Made by a program: the position numbers and the translations under genes
NCBI GenBank assembly: GCA_005804885.1
Contig: SYOX01000333.1
Location: forward strand, 1 to 64,000
Direction of reading: 5' to 3'
Source of the DNA: Pseudomonadota bacterium
GTDB taxonomy: Bacteria; Myxococcota_A; Bradymonadia; Bradymonadales; GCA-2716585
Length of the DNA: 64,000 nt
Part shown: piece after piece, positions 17,356-27,300 of the stretch
How positions within the stretch are numbered: position 1 is the stretch's first letter
Layout: each line of letters begins with the position of its first letter
Notes under the pieces: generated by a model
Seen by the model: the letters and a program-made list of their open reading frames with translations, nothing else
What the model was told of the DNA's origin: nothing
The model's database searches: none

Positions 17356-18957
17356 ATGAAAGCACGCACCACGACTCTGATCATGACCGCGACCCTGCTG
17401 GCGCTGGCCGGCTGCGGCGACGCGGCCGGGCCTGCCGCTGAAGCGGGCGGCGATGGCCCCGGCGGCAAGGCCGACGCGGTGGGCAACAGCGGCCTGCGGG
17501 CCGCGCTGGAGGGCCGCGACGACGTCGTCGCCCGGTGGCTGCGCGAGGTGGGCAACGACAAGGGGGAGGTGCCGGGGACCTACCGCGAGCTGCTCACGGG
17601 GGTGGCCGAGCAGATGGGGTGCGATCTGATCACGCAGCGCACCTTCGTGATCCTGCTGACGCGGGCGGACTACTTCCCGCGCAACATCATGACGCTGTGC
17701 TCGGACGACCCGCTCAAGGCCAGCCAGTTCTTCATCTCGACCCAGTCGGACTTCGGGGATCTGGTCGACATCGACCCGCGCGACATCAAGATGTACGCCT
17801 GGGACAACAAGGCGCGGACCTACCGGCTCTACGAGCTCAAGGGAATTGACGGCCAGCAAGAGGGGATGAAGCTGTCGATCGAGCCGGGCGAGTGCCGCAC
17901 GTGCCACACCGGGCCGGCGGACATGAACAACGCCCTGATGCCCTTCACGCCGATCATGAACGAGCTGGTCAACCCCTGGACGCTGTGGAACGCCGAGCCG
18001 GACTTCCGCTCCCACCAGTTCGAGGACACGATCAACGACGCCATCGCCGAGGCCCCCGTCTACAAGGAGATGACCGAGGCCGGGATCATGGACTCGGCCT
18101 CCAACTTCGAAAAGCACATCCGCGCCGCCATGGATCGCGTCACCAACGCCCGGATGCTCAAGCGCCGCGATCCGGCCAGCGTCCCCGAGTCCATGGCGCT
18201 GCTGCGGCCGATGTTCTGCGACGAGACGCTCAACTATGTCTCGGAGAACCACTTCACCGGCGAGACGCACGCCAGCGTGGCCATCGACGACGCCATCCGC
18301 CGCCTCTTCCTCACGATCCGGCCCGACAACTGGCCCTGGGACTGGCTCAACGACGGGCGGCTGCGCCTGAGCATCCCCGGCCCCGGCGAGGAGCCGCTGG
18401 CGGTGATGCCCGTGCGCGGCGAGTCGACGGTCCAGGTCGAGGTGGCGCTGGTCAAGCGCCGCGTCTTGAGCGCCAACCAGGCCCTGCGCGTGCGCGCCCT
18501 GGACTGGCAGCGGCCCGTCATGAGCCAGTTCCGCTGCGGCCTCTTCAAGGACGCCGAGGCGCGCCTGCTGACCAGCCCCCCGGACCTGTCCGCCTTCAAG
18601 CGCAACATCGACCTGATCCCTTATTTGTACAACGAGATCATGACCTTGCACACGACCGATCCCGTCTCGGGGCAGCCCCGGACGATCCCGCTGGCGCCGA
18701 CGACCGAGGGGGCGGCGTTGATCGCGGTGGCCGACGCGCAGGAGGCCGAGGCCGCCTACGCGCTCTCGTCGGGCGACTTCAAGGATTACGAGGTGAGCGT
18801 CGACGCCTTCGGCGACGCGCTGGAGGCCCACTTCCAGTCGCTCCAGGAGCCCGGCCAGCGCCCCCTGCTCGACGCCGAGCGGATCGCCCGAGGATGCGTC
18901 GCTCGCCTCCTGCACCCCGCCTCACCGCGCATCCCCGGCGCCGACGACTGCCGCTGA
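17356..18957 (+). CDS. GPGGKAD lipoprotein with single c-type haem motif (copy 3)
   Basis: 533 residues. Lipobox LAGC (Cys20); GPGGKAD at 34-40. CxxCH (CRTCH) at 180-184 followed by PIMNELVNPWTLWN. It is the close paralogue of the 11277 gene: RRDPASVPESMALLRPMFC, WPWDWLNDGRLRL and RPVMSQFRCGLF match block by block, and total lengths are similar (542 and 533). It probably encodes an exported, lipid-anchored monohaem protein. The five-gene lipoprotein run ends here; the next gene is convergent. Confidence 0.78.
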   Translation: MKARTTTLIMTATLLALAGCGDAAGPAAEAGGDGPGGKADAVGNSGLRAALEGRDDVVARWLREVGNDKGEVPGTYRELLTGVAEQMGCDLITQRTFVILLTRADYFPRNIMTLCSDDPLKASQFFISTQSDFGDLVDIDPRDIKMYAWDNKARTYRLYELKGIDGQQEGMKLSIEPGECRTCHTGPADMNNALMPFTPIMNELVNPWTLWNAEPDFRSHQFEDTINDAIAEAPVYKEMTEAGIMDSASNFEKHIRAAMDRVTNARMLKRRDPASVPESMALLRPMFCDETLNYVSENHFTGETHASVAIDDAIRRLFLTIRPDNWPWDWLNDGRLRLSIPGPGEEPLAVMPVRGESTVQVEVALVKRRVLSANQALRVRALDWQRPVMSQFRCGLFKDAEARLLTSPPDLSAFKRNIDLIPYLYNEIMTLHTTDPVSGQPRTIPLAPTTEGAALIAVADAQEAEAAYALSSGDFKDYEVSVDAFGDALEAHFQSLQEPGQRPLLDAERIARGCVARLLHPASPRIPGADDCR

Positions 18958-19078
18958 GCCGCCTTGAGGCGGGCGGGAGCGCCTGGCGTCTGGCGGCGCT
19001 CGACGACGTGTTGCCGATGTCTTGAGCGCTTGTCGAGCCCGTGATCCCTCGCTGGGTCGCCGACCTTGCAGGCGGGCT

Positions 19079-19771
19079 TCACTGGAGCGCCTTGACGACC
19101 CCGTCGACGGGCTGGCCCAGCCCTTCGGTCTGGTGGGAGACGGCGCCGGCCGGATCGAGCACCGTGAGCACATTGCTGTGCTTGAACTCGCCGTCGGAGG
19201 TTTGGCGGTATCGGACGCCGAGGGCCGCGGCCAGCTCGCGGATCTGCCCGTCCTCGCCGTGGAGGAAGGTCCAGCGGCTCGTGTCGATCTCGTGGCTTCG
19301 AGCCAGCTCAAGGAGCGCCGCCGGGGTGTCCCGCTCGGGATCGATGGTGATCAGCACCATCCGGGTGCGGGCGCGGACCTCAGGGTCGAGCGCGGCGTCG
19401 ACGCGCTTGAGGTCGTTGATGAGGATGGGGCAGGCGTGCTGGCAGGTGCCGTAGAACATCAGCAGCACGGCGGGGTGGCCGCGAAGCGCGTCGAGTCGGA
19501 AGGCGGCGCCGTCCTGTGTGGTCCACGGGCTGTCGAGTTGGTAGAGCGAGAGCCCCTGGGCCGCCGGGCTGGCGGCCATCTCGTCAGGGGCCGAGGCGGG
19601 CGCGGAGCCCGGGGCGGAGGCGGGGCCCAAGTCAGCGGTCGAGGCGGGCGAGGAGCCCGGGGACGAGGTGGGCGCGAGGTCGGGCTGCGCCGAGGGGGTC
19701 GGGGCGTCGGTGCAGCCCGAGGCGGCCACCAGCAGGGCGCAGAAGGCGAGGGATTTCAAGGCGTTGCTCAT
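19079..19771 (-). CDS. SCO1/SenC family copper chaperone lipoprotein
   Basis: 230 residues. Lipobox AASGC (Cys20), then a Ser/Pro/Ala-rich linker to about residue 70. The thioredoxin-like SCO domain has the copper-binding CxxxC (GTCQHACPI, Cys110 and Cys114) and the distal histidine in GEFKHSNVL (His198), with LITIDPERDTP between, so all three Cu ligands are present. SCO proteins deliver copper to cytochrome oxidase CuA or related cuproenzymes. The start overlaps the stop of the NirV-like gene (ATGA), placing it in the nirK operon. It may therefore serve the copper nitrite reductase, which is an inference. Confidence 0.9.
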   Translation of the reverse strand: MSNALKSLAFCALLVAASGCTDAPTPSAQPDLAPTSSPGSSPASTADLGPASAPGSAPASAPDEMAASPAAQGLSLYQLDSPWTTQDGAAFRLDALRGHPAVLLMFYGTCQHACPILINDLKRVDAALDPEVRARTRMVLITIDPERDTPAALLELARSHEIDTSRWTFLHGEDGQIRELAAALGVRYRQTSDGEFKHSNVLTVLDPAGAVSHQTEGLGQPVDGVVKALQ

Positions 19772-20565
19772 GGTGATTCCGCGTCGTCGGCGCATCGAAA
19801 GCCGAGGCTCCGCACCGTGTAGGCGGCCTGGAGGCTGGATCGGAAGGCGAAGCGCATGAAGGTGGCGTAGTCGCGGACGTTCTCGGCGCCCAGCGCCGCC
19901 CCACCGCAGAAGCGCTGGAGCTGTTTGTCGCCCTCCTGGCGGTTGTCGCCGCTCAAGAATGAGGCGTTGAAGTCCTCGACCCACTCCCAGACCAGGCCGT
20001 GCATGTCGTACGCGCCCCAGGCGTTGGGGGCGCTGGAGGCGACCGGAGCCAGCGGGCCCGTGCGCGGCCTGGAGTAGAAGTCCAGGATGCGGCGCAAGAA
20101 GTCGGGGTCATCGCTGGCGTCCAGGTGGGCCTCGTCGGCGCGTGCGACGAACTCCCATTCGTGCTCGCCGGGAAGTCGCCGGCCATGAGCGCCGCAGTAG
20201 GCCCTGGCGGCAAACCAGGACACGTTGATCACGGGCTGGTGGGGTTCCACGCCGGGGCCGAGGGTCAGGGGGCCGGCCCAGTGGCGAAGGTATCCGGCGT
20301 CGGCCAGCAGCGGCGTGGCGGTCCCGCGACGCCACCGCGGCGCGGCGTTGACGAAGGCGAGGAACTGGGCGTTGGTGACCGGGCGGTCGTCGAGCTTGAA
20401 GGGCTCCACGCGCGTCAGCGGCTCAAGGGTGAGGTCCGCCTCCTGCTGCGGGTAGAAGGCGCGGTACTCACCCCCCGAGATGAGGATCTGGGGTGAGGGC
20501 TCCTGGGCCGAGGCGGAGGCGGCCAGGAGGATCGAAGAGAGCAGCGCGAGGGGGTTGGGCTTCAT
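19768..20565 (-). CDS. nirV: NirV-like formylglycine-generating-enzyme family protein
   Basis: 265 residues with a Sec signal peptide (MKPNPLALLSSILLAASASA). The body is an FGE-sulfatase (SUMF1-like) fold: EPFKLDDRPVTNAQFLAFVN, PVINVSWFAARAYCGAHGRR, LPGEHEWEFVARA, AYDMHGLVWEWVEDF and SLGFRC. The start codon is one base after the nirK stop. NirV proteins are FGE relatives classically found next to nirK; the exact role is not established. The gene symbol rests on fold plus position. It overlaps the SCO1 gene by 4 bases. Confidence 0.82.
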   Translation of the reverse strand: MKPNPLALLSSILLAASASAQEPSPQILISGGEYRAFYPQQEADLTLEPLTRVEPFKLDDRPVTNAQFLAFVNAAPRWRRGTATPLLADAGYLRHWAGPLTLGPGVEPHQPVINVSWFAARAYCGAHGRRLPGEHEWEFVARADEAHLDASDDPDFLRRILDFYSRPRTGPLAPVASSAPNAWGAYDMHGLVWEWVEDFNASFLSGDNRQEGDKQLQRFCGGAALGAENVRDYATFMRFAFRSSLQAAYTVRSLGFRCADDAESP

Positions 20566-20566
20566 C

Positions 20567-22114
20567 TCAAGGGTGTCCGAGGTTGGCGGGCTTCTGGATG
20601 GAGGCGCGCACCGCGCCGACTTCGGTCGCCGCGATGGGATCGCCCTTGTTTCCGAAGCTGTTCCTCACGAAGGTCAGCGCGTCGGCGATCTCGTGGTCTG
20701 TCATGTTGGCGAGGCCAGGCATGGTCCCGTTGTACTTGACGCCGTTGACCTCGATGGGACCTGCGAGCCCCTCGAGCACCACCCGGATCGAGCGCTCCTT
20801 GTCGGCCATCAGGTAGTCCGAGCTGGCCAGCGGCGGGAAGATGCCGGCCAGCCCCGTGGCGTCTTTCTGGTGGCAGGCCGAGCAGGTCCCGAGGAAGGTG
20901 GCCTGTCCGCGCAACATGCGGGCCTCGATCGAGTCACCCTGGGCCGAGGGTTGCTCGCGCAGGGCGACCCCCTCGTCGGTCTTCTCCCCGAGGTAGACCT
21001 CGTCGACCTCCTGACCCGAGTAGATGATCTTGTCTTCGGGGCCATCGGCCTTGAGCATGCCCAGGGCGCCCTTGTTGAAGGCGCGGAAGATGGCGTGGTC
21101 CACGAGGATGAAGGTCCCGGGCACGTCCATCTTGAAGTCCACGATGGTCGCGCCGCCAGCGGGTATCAGCGTGGTCTGGACGTTGGCCGAGGCTTCGGTG
21201 GCGCCCTCCTTGTAGACGCGGTCGAAGATCTCGCCGATGACGTGGAACGAGCTGACGAGGTTCGGGCCTCCATTGCCGACGAAGAGGCGGACGGTCTCGC
21301 CGACCTTGGCCTTGAGCGCCCGGTCGCCGGTCAGCGCCTCGTCGCGGCCGTTGAACACGACGTAGGCGGGGTCTTCCTTGATCGCCCGATCCATGGCGAA
21401 GGGTTGGAGGCCAGGCTCGCGGAAGTCGCCCTGGGTGTAGAACTCGCTCTGGACGACGTAGTACTCGCGGTCGACCTTCGGGAAGCCGCCCTCGGGCTCG
21501 ACCACGATCAGCCCGTACATCCCGTTGGCGAAGTGCATGCCGACCGGCGCCGTGGCGCAGTGGTAGACGTAGACGCCCGGGTTCAGGGCGCGGAAGGAGA
21601 ACTGGGTCTGGTGCCCCGGCGCGGTGAAGGTGCTCGTGGCGCCGCCGCCAGGCCCCGTCACGGCGTGCAGGTCGATGTTGTGGGGCATGGTGTTGTTGGG
21701 GTGGTTCATCAGGTGAAATTCGACGAAGTCCCCCTCTCGCACGCGGACCATCGGCCCAGGGACGGTGCCACCGAAGGTCCAGAAGGTGTAGGTGACGCCG
21801 TCGGCCAGAGTCATCTCCTTCTCAAGCACCTCCATCTTCACCACCACCTTGGCGGGCGTATCGCGGTTGATGGGCGGTGGGGCGGCTGGCGGCGCCAGCA
21901 GGGCGGCGTTCTCGACAGAGAGCGTCGCAGGATCGATGGGCGCGAGGGTCTTTGGCCACGATGGCGCCTCCTTCGGGGCCTCTTCGGCCGGCTTGACCTC
22001 AGCTGGCCTGGCCTCGGGAGGGGGGGCGGAGGGCGCGGTCGGTGGCGGCGGGTTGTTGCAACCGAGGAGGGTGAAGATCAGGGTGACGCTCGCAGCCAGG
22101 GTGGATCTTTGCAT
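20567..22114 (-). CDS. nirK: Lipoprotein copper nitrite reductase fused to cytochrome c
   Basis: 515 residues from the ATG at 22114, preceded by GGAG at proper spacing. Lipobox LLGC (Cys19) and a Pro/Glu/Ala-rich tether to about 60. Two cupredoxin domains carry the NirK ligands: His145 (MPHNIDLH), His150, His185-Cys186 (VYHCATAP), His194 and Met199, plus His340 of the second domain ([10 protein letters not shown]). A C-terminal cytochrome c domain has CSACH at 411-415 and a Met-containing PGLANM segment. It reduces nitrite to NO, taking electrons through the fused haem. Membrane anchoring plus an in-cis cytochrome would let it dock to the respiratory chain. First gene of nirK-nirV-SCO1. Confidence 0.92.
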   Translation of the reverse strand: MQRSTLAASVTLIFTLLGCNNPPPPTAPSAPPPEARPAEVKPAEEAPKEAPSWPKTLAPIDPATLSVENAALLAPPAAPPPINRDTPAKVVVKMEVLEKEMTLADGVTYTFWTFGGTVPGPMVRVREGDFVEFHLMNHPNNTMPHNIDLHAVTGPGGGATSTFTAPGHQTQFSFRALNPGVYVYHCATAPVGMHFANGMYGLIVVEPEGGFPKVDREYYVVQSEFYTQGDFREPGLQPFAMDRAIKEDPAYVVFNGRDEALTGDRALKAKVGETVRLFVGNGGPNLVSSFHVIGEIFDRVYKEGATEASANVQTTLIPAGGATIVDFKMDVPGTFILVDHAIFRAFNKGALGMLKADGPEDKIIYSGQEVDEVYLGEKTDEGVALREQPSAQGDSIEARMLRGQATFLGTCSACHQKDATGLAGIFPPLASSDYLMADKERSIRVVLEGLAGPIEVNGVKYNGTMPGLANMTDHEIADALTFVRNSFGNKGDPIAATEVGAVRASIQKPANLGHP

Positions 22115-22397
22115 GGGAGACTCCGTCGCGTTCATGTGCTCGTGAGGCGTTGGGATGGCCGAGCCACGACGGCGGCTTGAGCAATGCACATGCCAGCGCC
22201 CTGAGTGACTTTGGAGGTCGATGCTGACGGGATCCGTTCGATGCTCCGAGCGCAGCCCGTCCTGAACTCGGGGCGATCTCACGCATCTCCTGCGCGGTTT
22301 CGTCGGGTGCCGAAATTCTTGCGGCGGCGCCGGATCGAGGACGGTCGCTTGCGCGTGCGTCAGCCCAGGCGTCCACGTCCTGGCCCGAGCGGAAGCC

Positions 22398-22922
22398 TCA
22401 GACCCTTTCGTCGTTCAACATCTCGACCATGCGCTGGAGCGCCGATCGGATCGAACCTCGGCAGCGCTCCACGGTGAAGCTCTCGGCGACGCACTCGAAG
22501 GTGGAGTCGTGGAAGGCGAAGATGAAGTGCTTGTACCTCGCGAAGTGCTCCGGGCGATGGAAAGGATGGACGGCGTTCATGCGCTCTAGCGCGTGGATCC
22601 ACGAGGAGTCGGCGATCTCGCTGACCGCGTAGGGGCGCAGGCCGCGAGACGCCAGCGGGTGGCCCTCGAAGGCCTCGTCGTTGGGCCTCCCGAGCATGTG
22701 GGCGCAGACGCGCGAGAAGCGGACGATCGCGATCGGCTCGTCTGCCGAGTCCGGCGACACGACCTTGGCCCAGGTGCCATCCCAGCTCGGATCGGGCTCC
22801 GAGGTGATGTAGGCCAGCAGCACCGTGCCCTCGTCCGCGACGAGCACCGGGATCGGCGCCCCTATGTCCGGCCTGGGCGCTGTATCAAGCTCAACCACGC
22901 GATCTTTATCGACTTTGTACAT
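22398..22922 (-). CDS. Conserved hypothetical protein
   Basis: 174 residues from the ATG at 22922, which overlaps the methyltransferase stop (TGATG), so the two are coupled. No signal peptide. It contains [19 protein letters not shown] and [18 protein letters not shown], blocks I remember from widespread uncharacterised bacterial proteins of this size. The invariant-looking Cys and His residues (FHDSTFEC) could form a site, but no function is known to me. Confidence 0.75.
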   Translation of the reverse strand: MYKVDKDRVVELDTAPRPDIGAPIPVLVADEGTVLLAYITSEPDPSWDGTWAKVVSPDSADEPIAIVRFSRVCAHMLGRPNDEAFEGHPLASRGLRPYAVSEIADSSWIHALERMNAVHPFHRPEHFARYKHFIFAFHDSTFECVAESFTVERCRGSIRSALQRMVEMLNDERV

Positions 22923-23656
22923 CACCGCCCTCCACCCTTCGCTCCCGTCGAGGCCCTCGCCAGATAGAGGCCGCGCCCGCTCAAGCCCACGGGGTCGTAA
23001 GCGGCTTCCAGGCCGGCCTCTCGAAAGCAACTCAGCATCTCGGCGCTCGTCAACAACCCGAGCGTGTGAACCTCTCGCGCCGCCCGCACGCCAGCGGCGT
23101 CCTCGATCAGATAGTCAAAGGTCAGCGTCGACAGTCGGCCCTCCACGGCCACACGGCTCGTGCGCTCGATCCGCACTCCGTCGGACTCGCCGTGTTTTAC
23201 GGACAGGCGCCCCGCCTGAAGCACGCCCGGCTCGAACCACGGCTCGACGATGACCGCGCCGCCCCCCTTCAAGTGCGCTCGAAAGCAACGCAGCGCGGCG
23301 GCGACACGATCGAGGGTCTTGAGGTAGCCGATCGAGCTGAACAGGCACATCACGACGTCGTAGCGGCGCCCCAAGGCGAAGTCGCTCATGTCGGCCTCGA
23401 AAAATTGCGCCGTCGGCAGTTTTTGTCGAGCGACGGCGAGCAGGCCAGGGTCGAGATCAAGGCCGTCGACCGCGAGGCCGTGGGACACCCTCAGGTGTCT
23501 GGCGTGCTCTCCGGTGCCGCAGGCCACGTCGAGGCCGCTCAGGCCCTCGCGCTCGTCGATCTCTCGCACCAGGGCGGCGACGCGCGCCGACTCCGCCGCG
23601 TAGTCCTTGAAGGCGCCATAGATGGCGTCGTAGTGCTGGGCGGACTCGGAGAACAT
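22922..23656 (-). CDS. Class I SAM-dependent methyltransferase
   Basis: 244 residues from the ATG at 23656, chosen because GGAGGGG lies about 7 bases upstream (an ATG-like start 30 bases earlier lacks it). MFSESAQHYDAIYGAFKDYA is followed by SAM motif I GLDVACGTGEHARHL at about 42-56, acidic motif II VDGLDLDPGLLAVAR, and VVMCLFSSIGYLKT, then GGGAVIVEPWFEPG. The pattern is close to DesVI/TylM1-type aminosugar N,N-dimethyltransferases, but that family label is also carried by many unrelated small-molecule methyltransferases, so the substrate is open. Confidence 0.85.
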   Translation of the reverse strand: MFSESAQHYDAIYGAFKDYAAESARVAALVREIDEREGLSGLDVACGTGEHARHLRVSHGLAVDGLDLDPGLLAVARQKLPTAQFFEADMSDFALGRRYDVVMCLFSSIGYLKTLDRVAAALRCFRAHLKGGGAVIVEPWFEPGVLQAGRLSVKHGESDGVRIERTSRVAVEGRLSTLTFDYLIEDAAGVRAAREVHTLGLLTSAEMLSCFREAGLEAAYDPVGLSGRGLYLARASTGAKGGGR

Positions 23657-23748
23657 CGACGCCCCTCCGCGTATCAAGCGACACACCTCGACTGTCTTTC
23701 AACCGCCTTCATCCTGGCCTCTCGATGTCATGGGGTCAATCCACCTGC

Positions 23749-24121
23749 CAGGTTTGCTCAGTGAAGGTTCCAAGGCCCGCGACGCCACTGCATCCCACGC
23801 CACGATCGTGCCGACGGCGTATCGCCCCACGCTCCTCGCACCGCCCCTGTCGGGGACGGGCTCGTCGGGTGGGGCTAGAATCTCAGGGTGGGCTGCGCCC
23901 TCTCGGTCGCAGGCCCGCGCACGACCCAGGTCGACACCAGGGGGCGTGAAAACCCCAATCCACAGGCCCACTTCGACGTGCTGATCCGCCCCTGCGATCC
24001 GCCCTGGCCCGCCCGGGCATCCAAGCCCCACCCGACGAGCCCGTCCCCAACGGGGGCGGTGCGAGGAGCGTGGGGCGATCGGCGGGCGCGGCAGGACTTC
24101 AGGCTTCACTGAGCAAACCTG
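23749..24121. repeat. Nested inverted-repeat element, copy A
   Basis: Outer arms: 18-bp perfect inverted repeat at 23749-23766 and 24104-24121. Inner arms: 56 bp at 23821-23876 and 24024-24079 with two mismatches. The unique centre between them (about 23877-24023) is nearly identical, in reverse orientation, to the centre of the element at 56.8 kb. The centre includes a BsrGI-free, GC-rich stretch ending in CCACAGGCCCACTTCGACG. Open frames within it have no start signals. No transposase is present, so a non-autonomous mobile or recombination-prone dispersed repeat is the likeliest reading. It fills most of the 650 bp between 23656 and 24310. Confidence 0.8.
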
Positions 24122-24309
24122 TCCACCTGCGGCTGTCCAGGGTTTGTCTTGTGGAGGTCCGCGGGGTGCAATAAGGTGGTGGTTCGTGTGCGTCGGTTGC
24201 GTCTGCGCAGGCTGCTGAAGTCAAGGCAGGCCCTCCAGCGCGCCTCGTGGTCAGCGTCGGCGCGGCGCTGGACCCGCTCCGATCACCCACAACGCTCGGT
24301 GAGACACCC

Positions 24310-27300
24310 ATGCACCCTGAGCACTCATCCCCTTGGATCATCCTCATCTTCATGGTCATCCTGTGCGCGTGTCGCGCCGAGCAGCCCTCGCCCGGTGCCG
24401 CGAAGGCCGACGCCGGTGTGGCTGAGGGCACGGCGAGGTCGGGTGTCGCGGGTGACGCGGGCGGCGCGCCGCAGGGTGAGGTTGGCAAGGCGGCAGATGT
24501 GGGGGCCGCGCAAGGGGACGTCGGGGAGCCGACCGGGCACGCGGCCAGCGCGCGGCGGATCGTGGCCGCGATCAAGGCGCTGGAGACGACCCGCGACGTG
24601 ACCTGCTGGACGAGCTTCCGGCAGCTGGACGCCTTCGTGGCGACGAAAGAGGTCAGTGATTACGCCACCTTGACCAAGATCGCCGCGATCAAGTCCCTCG
24701 CTCGCGCGCTGTGGACCAGAGCCTCCGAGGCGGCGCCCGGCGCGCTGATCGACGCGAAGTCCGTGCAGGCCGTCGCGTCGCTGGAGGCCGTGGCGCTGCC
24801 CGAGGAGCGCCGCGCTGCGCTGGGGTCGCTGGCCGGCGAGCTGGGGTTGAAGGCCTTTTCGGACTACCGCAAGACGAGCGAGCACTGGCGGGTGGTCCTG
24901 GCGCTGGTGCAGGACGAGCTGCGCCAGCCTGGCGGGCTCAAGCCGCTGGGGGCCGAGGCCGAGGAGGCGCTGGCCGACATGGTCACGGCCTTGTCGCTGG
25001 AGCTGCTCGTGGTCGCCGGAGAGCGGGCCACGATCGGCAAGAGCCCCTTCATCGAGGCCGAGCACGTGCGCCAGAGCTACGAGCAGCTCGCCGACAAGTA
25101 CAAGCTGCGCTCCCCCGCGCCCGCGACGCCCGCGCCGACCTCCAAGGAGGGCCTTGCGGCCATCGAGCCGGTGACGGGCGCGCTGATCGAGGCCAAGATC
25201 GCCGCGCTGCTGCATTACAACAAGTCCGAGGGCTCCGTGCGCGGCGATCTCCAGCGCATCAGCCAGATCCCGATCGACGAGGCCGCCGTCGAGCCGCTCG
25301 TCGCGATGGTGCGCGACCTGGGCCGCGTCGTCGCGCGCGGGATTGAGCCCATGCGCGCGGACAACTACCTGGCCGGCGCCGTCGCGGACGAGGGCCCCAA
25401 GGGCGGCCTCGTCGATCGCAAAGGCGGCGCAGGTGGGGGCGCAGGCGGCGCGGACCCCGCGCGCGAGGGCCTCGATTACATCGACCCGGTAACGGTCGAG
25501 AACATCACGGGGCAGCTCTTCCCTCACCTGATGATGGCCAACGGCGACATCTTGCTGCGCTTTGAGCCCAACCCCGGGATGGTCACCTCGGCGGACCTGA
25601 AGCCGCAAGAAGTCCGGCTGCTGGATCACCAGATGAACGCCGTGCGCGACACCGCGATCCACTGGCTCGTGATGCGCGAGCTCTTCCAGGAGCGGCCCTT
25701 CGCCATGGACCCCTTCGCCGCCGAGATCCTCTCCGAGGTCCTGTCGATGGCGATGACGCTCCACTTCAGGCGGGCGCAGACGCTGGCGCGGCAGCTTGGC
25801 AAGGCGGCGATCGATCAGGACGTGGTGTCGCGCGTGCAGGCGCGCTCCTACGTCATGGTGCCGCCGGTCGAGGCCGCGCCGCCGACCTGGGATGCGGCGA
25901 AGGTCAAGAAGAAGGCCGAGGTGATGGGCCGGCTGCCCGAGGCGCTCTTCGAGGACGTCACGGCGGCCGCGGGGCTGCCCGTCAAGCTCGATCTCGAGGG
26001 CGCGAAGGCCGGCCTCGGGGATATCCAGACCGTGATGGGCGCGGGGATCGCGGCGGGGGATCTGAACGGGGACGGCCATCCGGATCTCTTCATCGGCGGC
26101 GAGGGGCTCGGCAGGCTCTATGTCAACCGGGGGGCGGCGGCGCCGGGGCAGTTCGAGGACGCGACGGCGGCCTGGGGGGTCCCGCCGGGGCTGAAGGACG
26201 CGAGGGCGGCGCTCTTCTTCGACCGCGAGGGCGACGGGGATCTCGATCTGCTGATCCTGCGCAGCCGGGAGCCCTCGCTCTTGCTGGAGCAGCGCGAGGG
26301 GCGCTTCGTGGACGTGGCCGCGGGGCTGGGCTTCGTCCCGGGGCGGGGGGCGCACGCGGCGTCGATCTTCGACTTTGACGGCGACGGGTGGCTGGACATC
26401 TATGTGGGCTTCTACGGCAGCGCGGAGTGCAACCGGGGGAGCTGCGCGGGGCACAACCTGCCGAGCCTGGACGGGCTCAACGGGACGCCCAACCAGCTCT
26501 GGCGCCAGAAGCCCGGCGGGGCGGGCTTCGAGGAGGTCGGCGGTGTGGCCGGGGTCGACAGCCGGGGCTGGACGCTGGCCTCGCTGGCCTTTGACCACGA
26601 CGGGGACGGGGATCTGGACCTGCACATCGCCAACGACTTCGGCGCCAACTTCTTCTACGAGAACAAGGGCGGGGGGCGCTTCGAGGACATCAGCGCGCTG
26701 ACGGGCACCGGCGATCGAGGCAGCGGCATGAACGTGAGCGTCACGGACGTCAACACGGACGGCCAGTGGGACTTCTACATCACGAACATCGATATGTTCT
26801 CCAAGAACATCAAGGTCGTCTTCCCCACCGACGAGAAGACGATCAACATCGACGACGCGACGCTGCGCTCCTTCCGCTACATCTCGGGCAACAAGCTCTA
26901 CGTGCGCCAGAGCGGGGGCCGCTACGCCTCCGAGGAGCAGGCGCGCTTTGAGCCCGGCGACAGGGGGTGGTCCTGGGCCGGGATCTTCTTCGATCTGGAG
27001 AACGACGGCGACGAGGACCTCTACCTCTCCAACGGCTGGATCGAGGGCAGCTACGCGCACGGCCAGCAGAATCAGCTCTTCATCCACGACGCCGGGACCT
27101 TCTACTTGCGGCCGCCGGCCTCGGAGATCCCTGGCGCGCCGGGCCGCCCGGAGTCCTTCCCGGGCAACAGCCGCAGCGTCGTGGCCGCAGACATCGATCT
27201 GGACGGCGACCTCGATCTGGTCGTCAACAACTTCCGGCAGCCGCCCGTGGTGCTGCGCAACCTCCAGCCGGGCAAGAACCGCTGGCTCGGCCTGCGGCTG

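Noticed and set aside
23877-24023. Small ORFs inside the dispersed repeat as genes
   Set aside because: No ribosome binding sites, no conserved start, and composition follows the inverted-repeat structure; frames also differ between the two copies.
24325-27087. Long antisense open frame (about 920 codons) opposite the CRTAC1-like gene
   Set aside because: The plus strand shows FG-GAP and ASPIC motifs in order; the antisense product has none and only mirrors codon bias.
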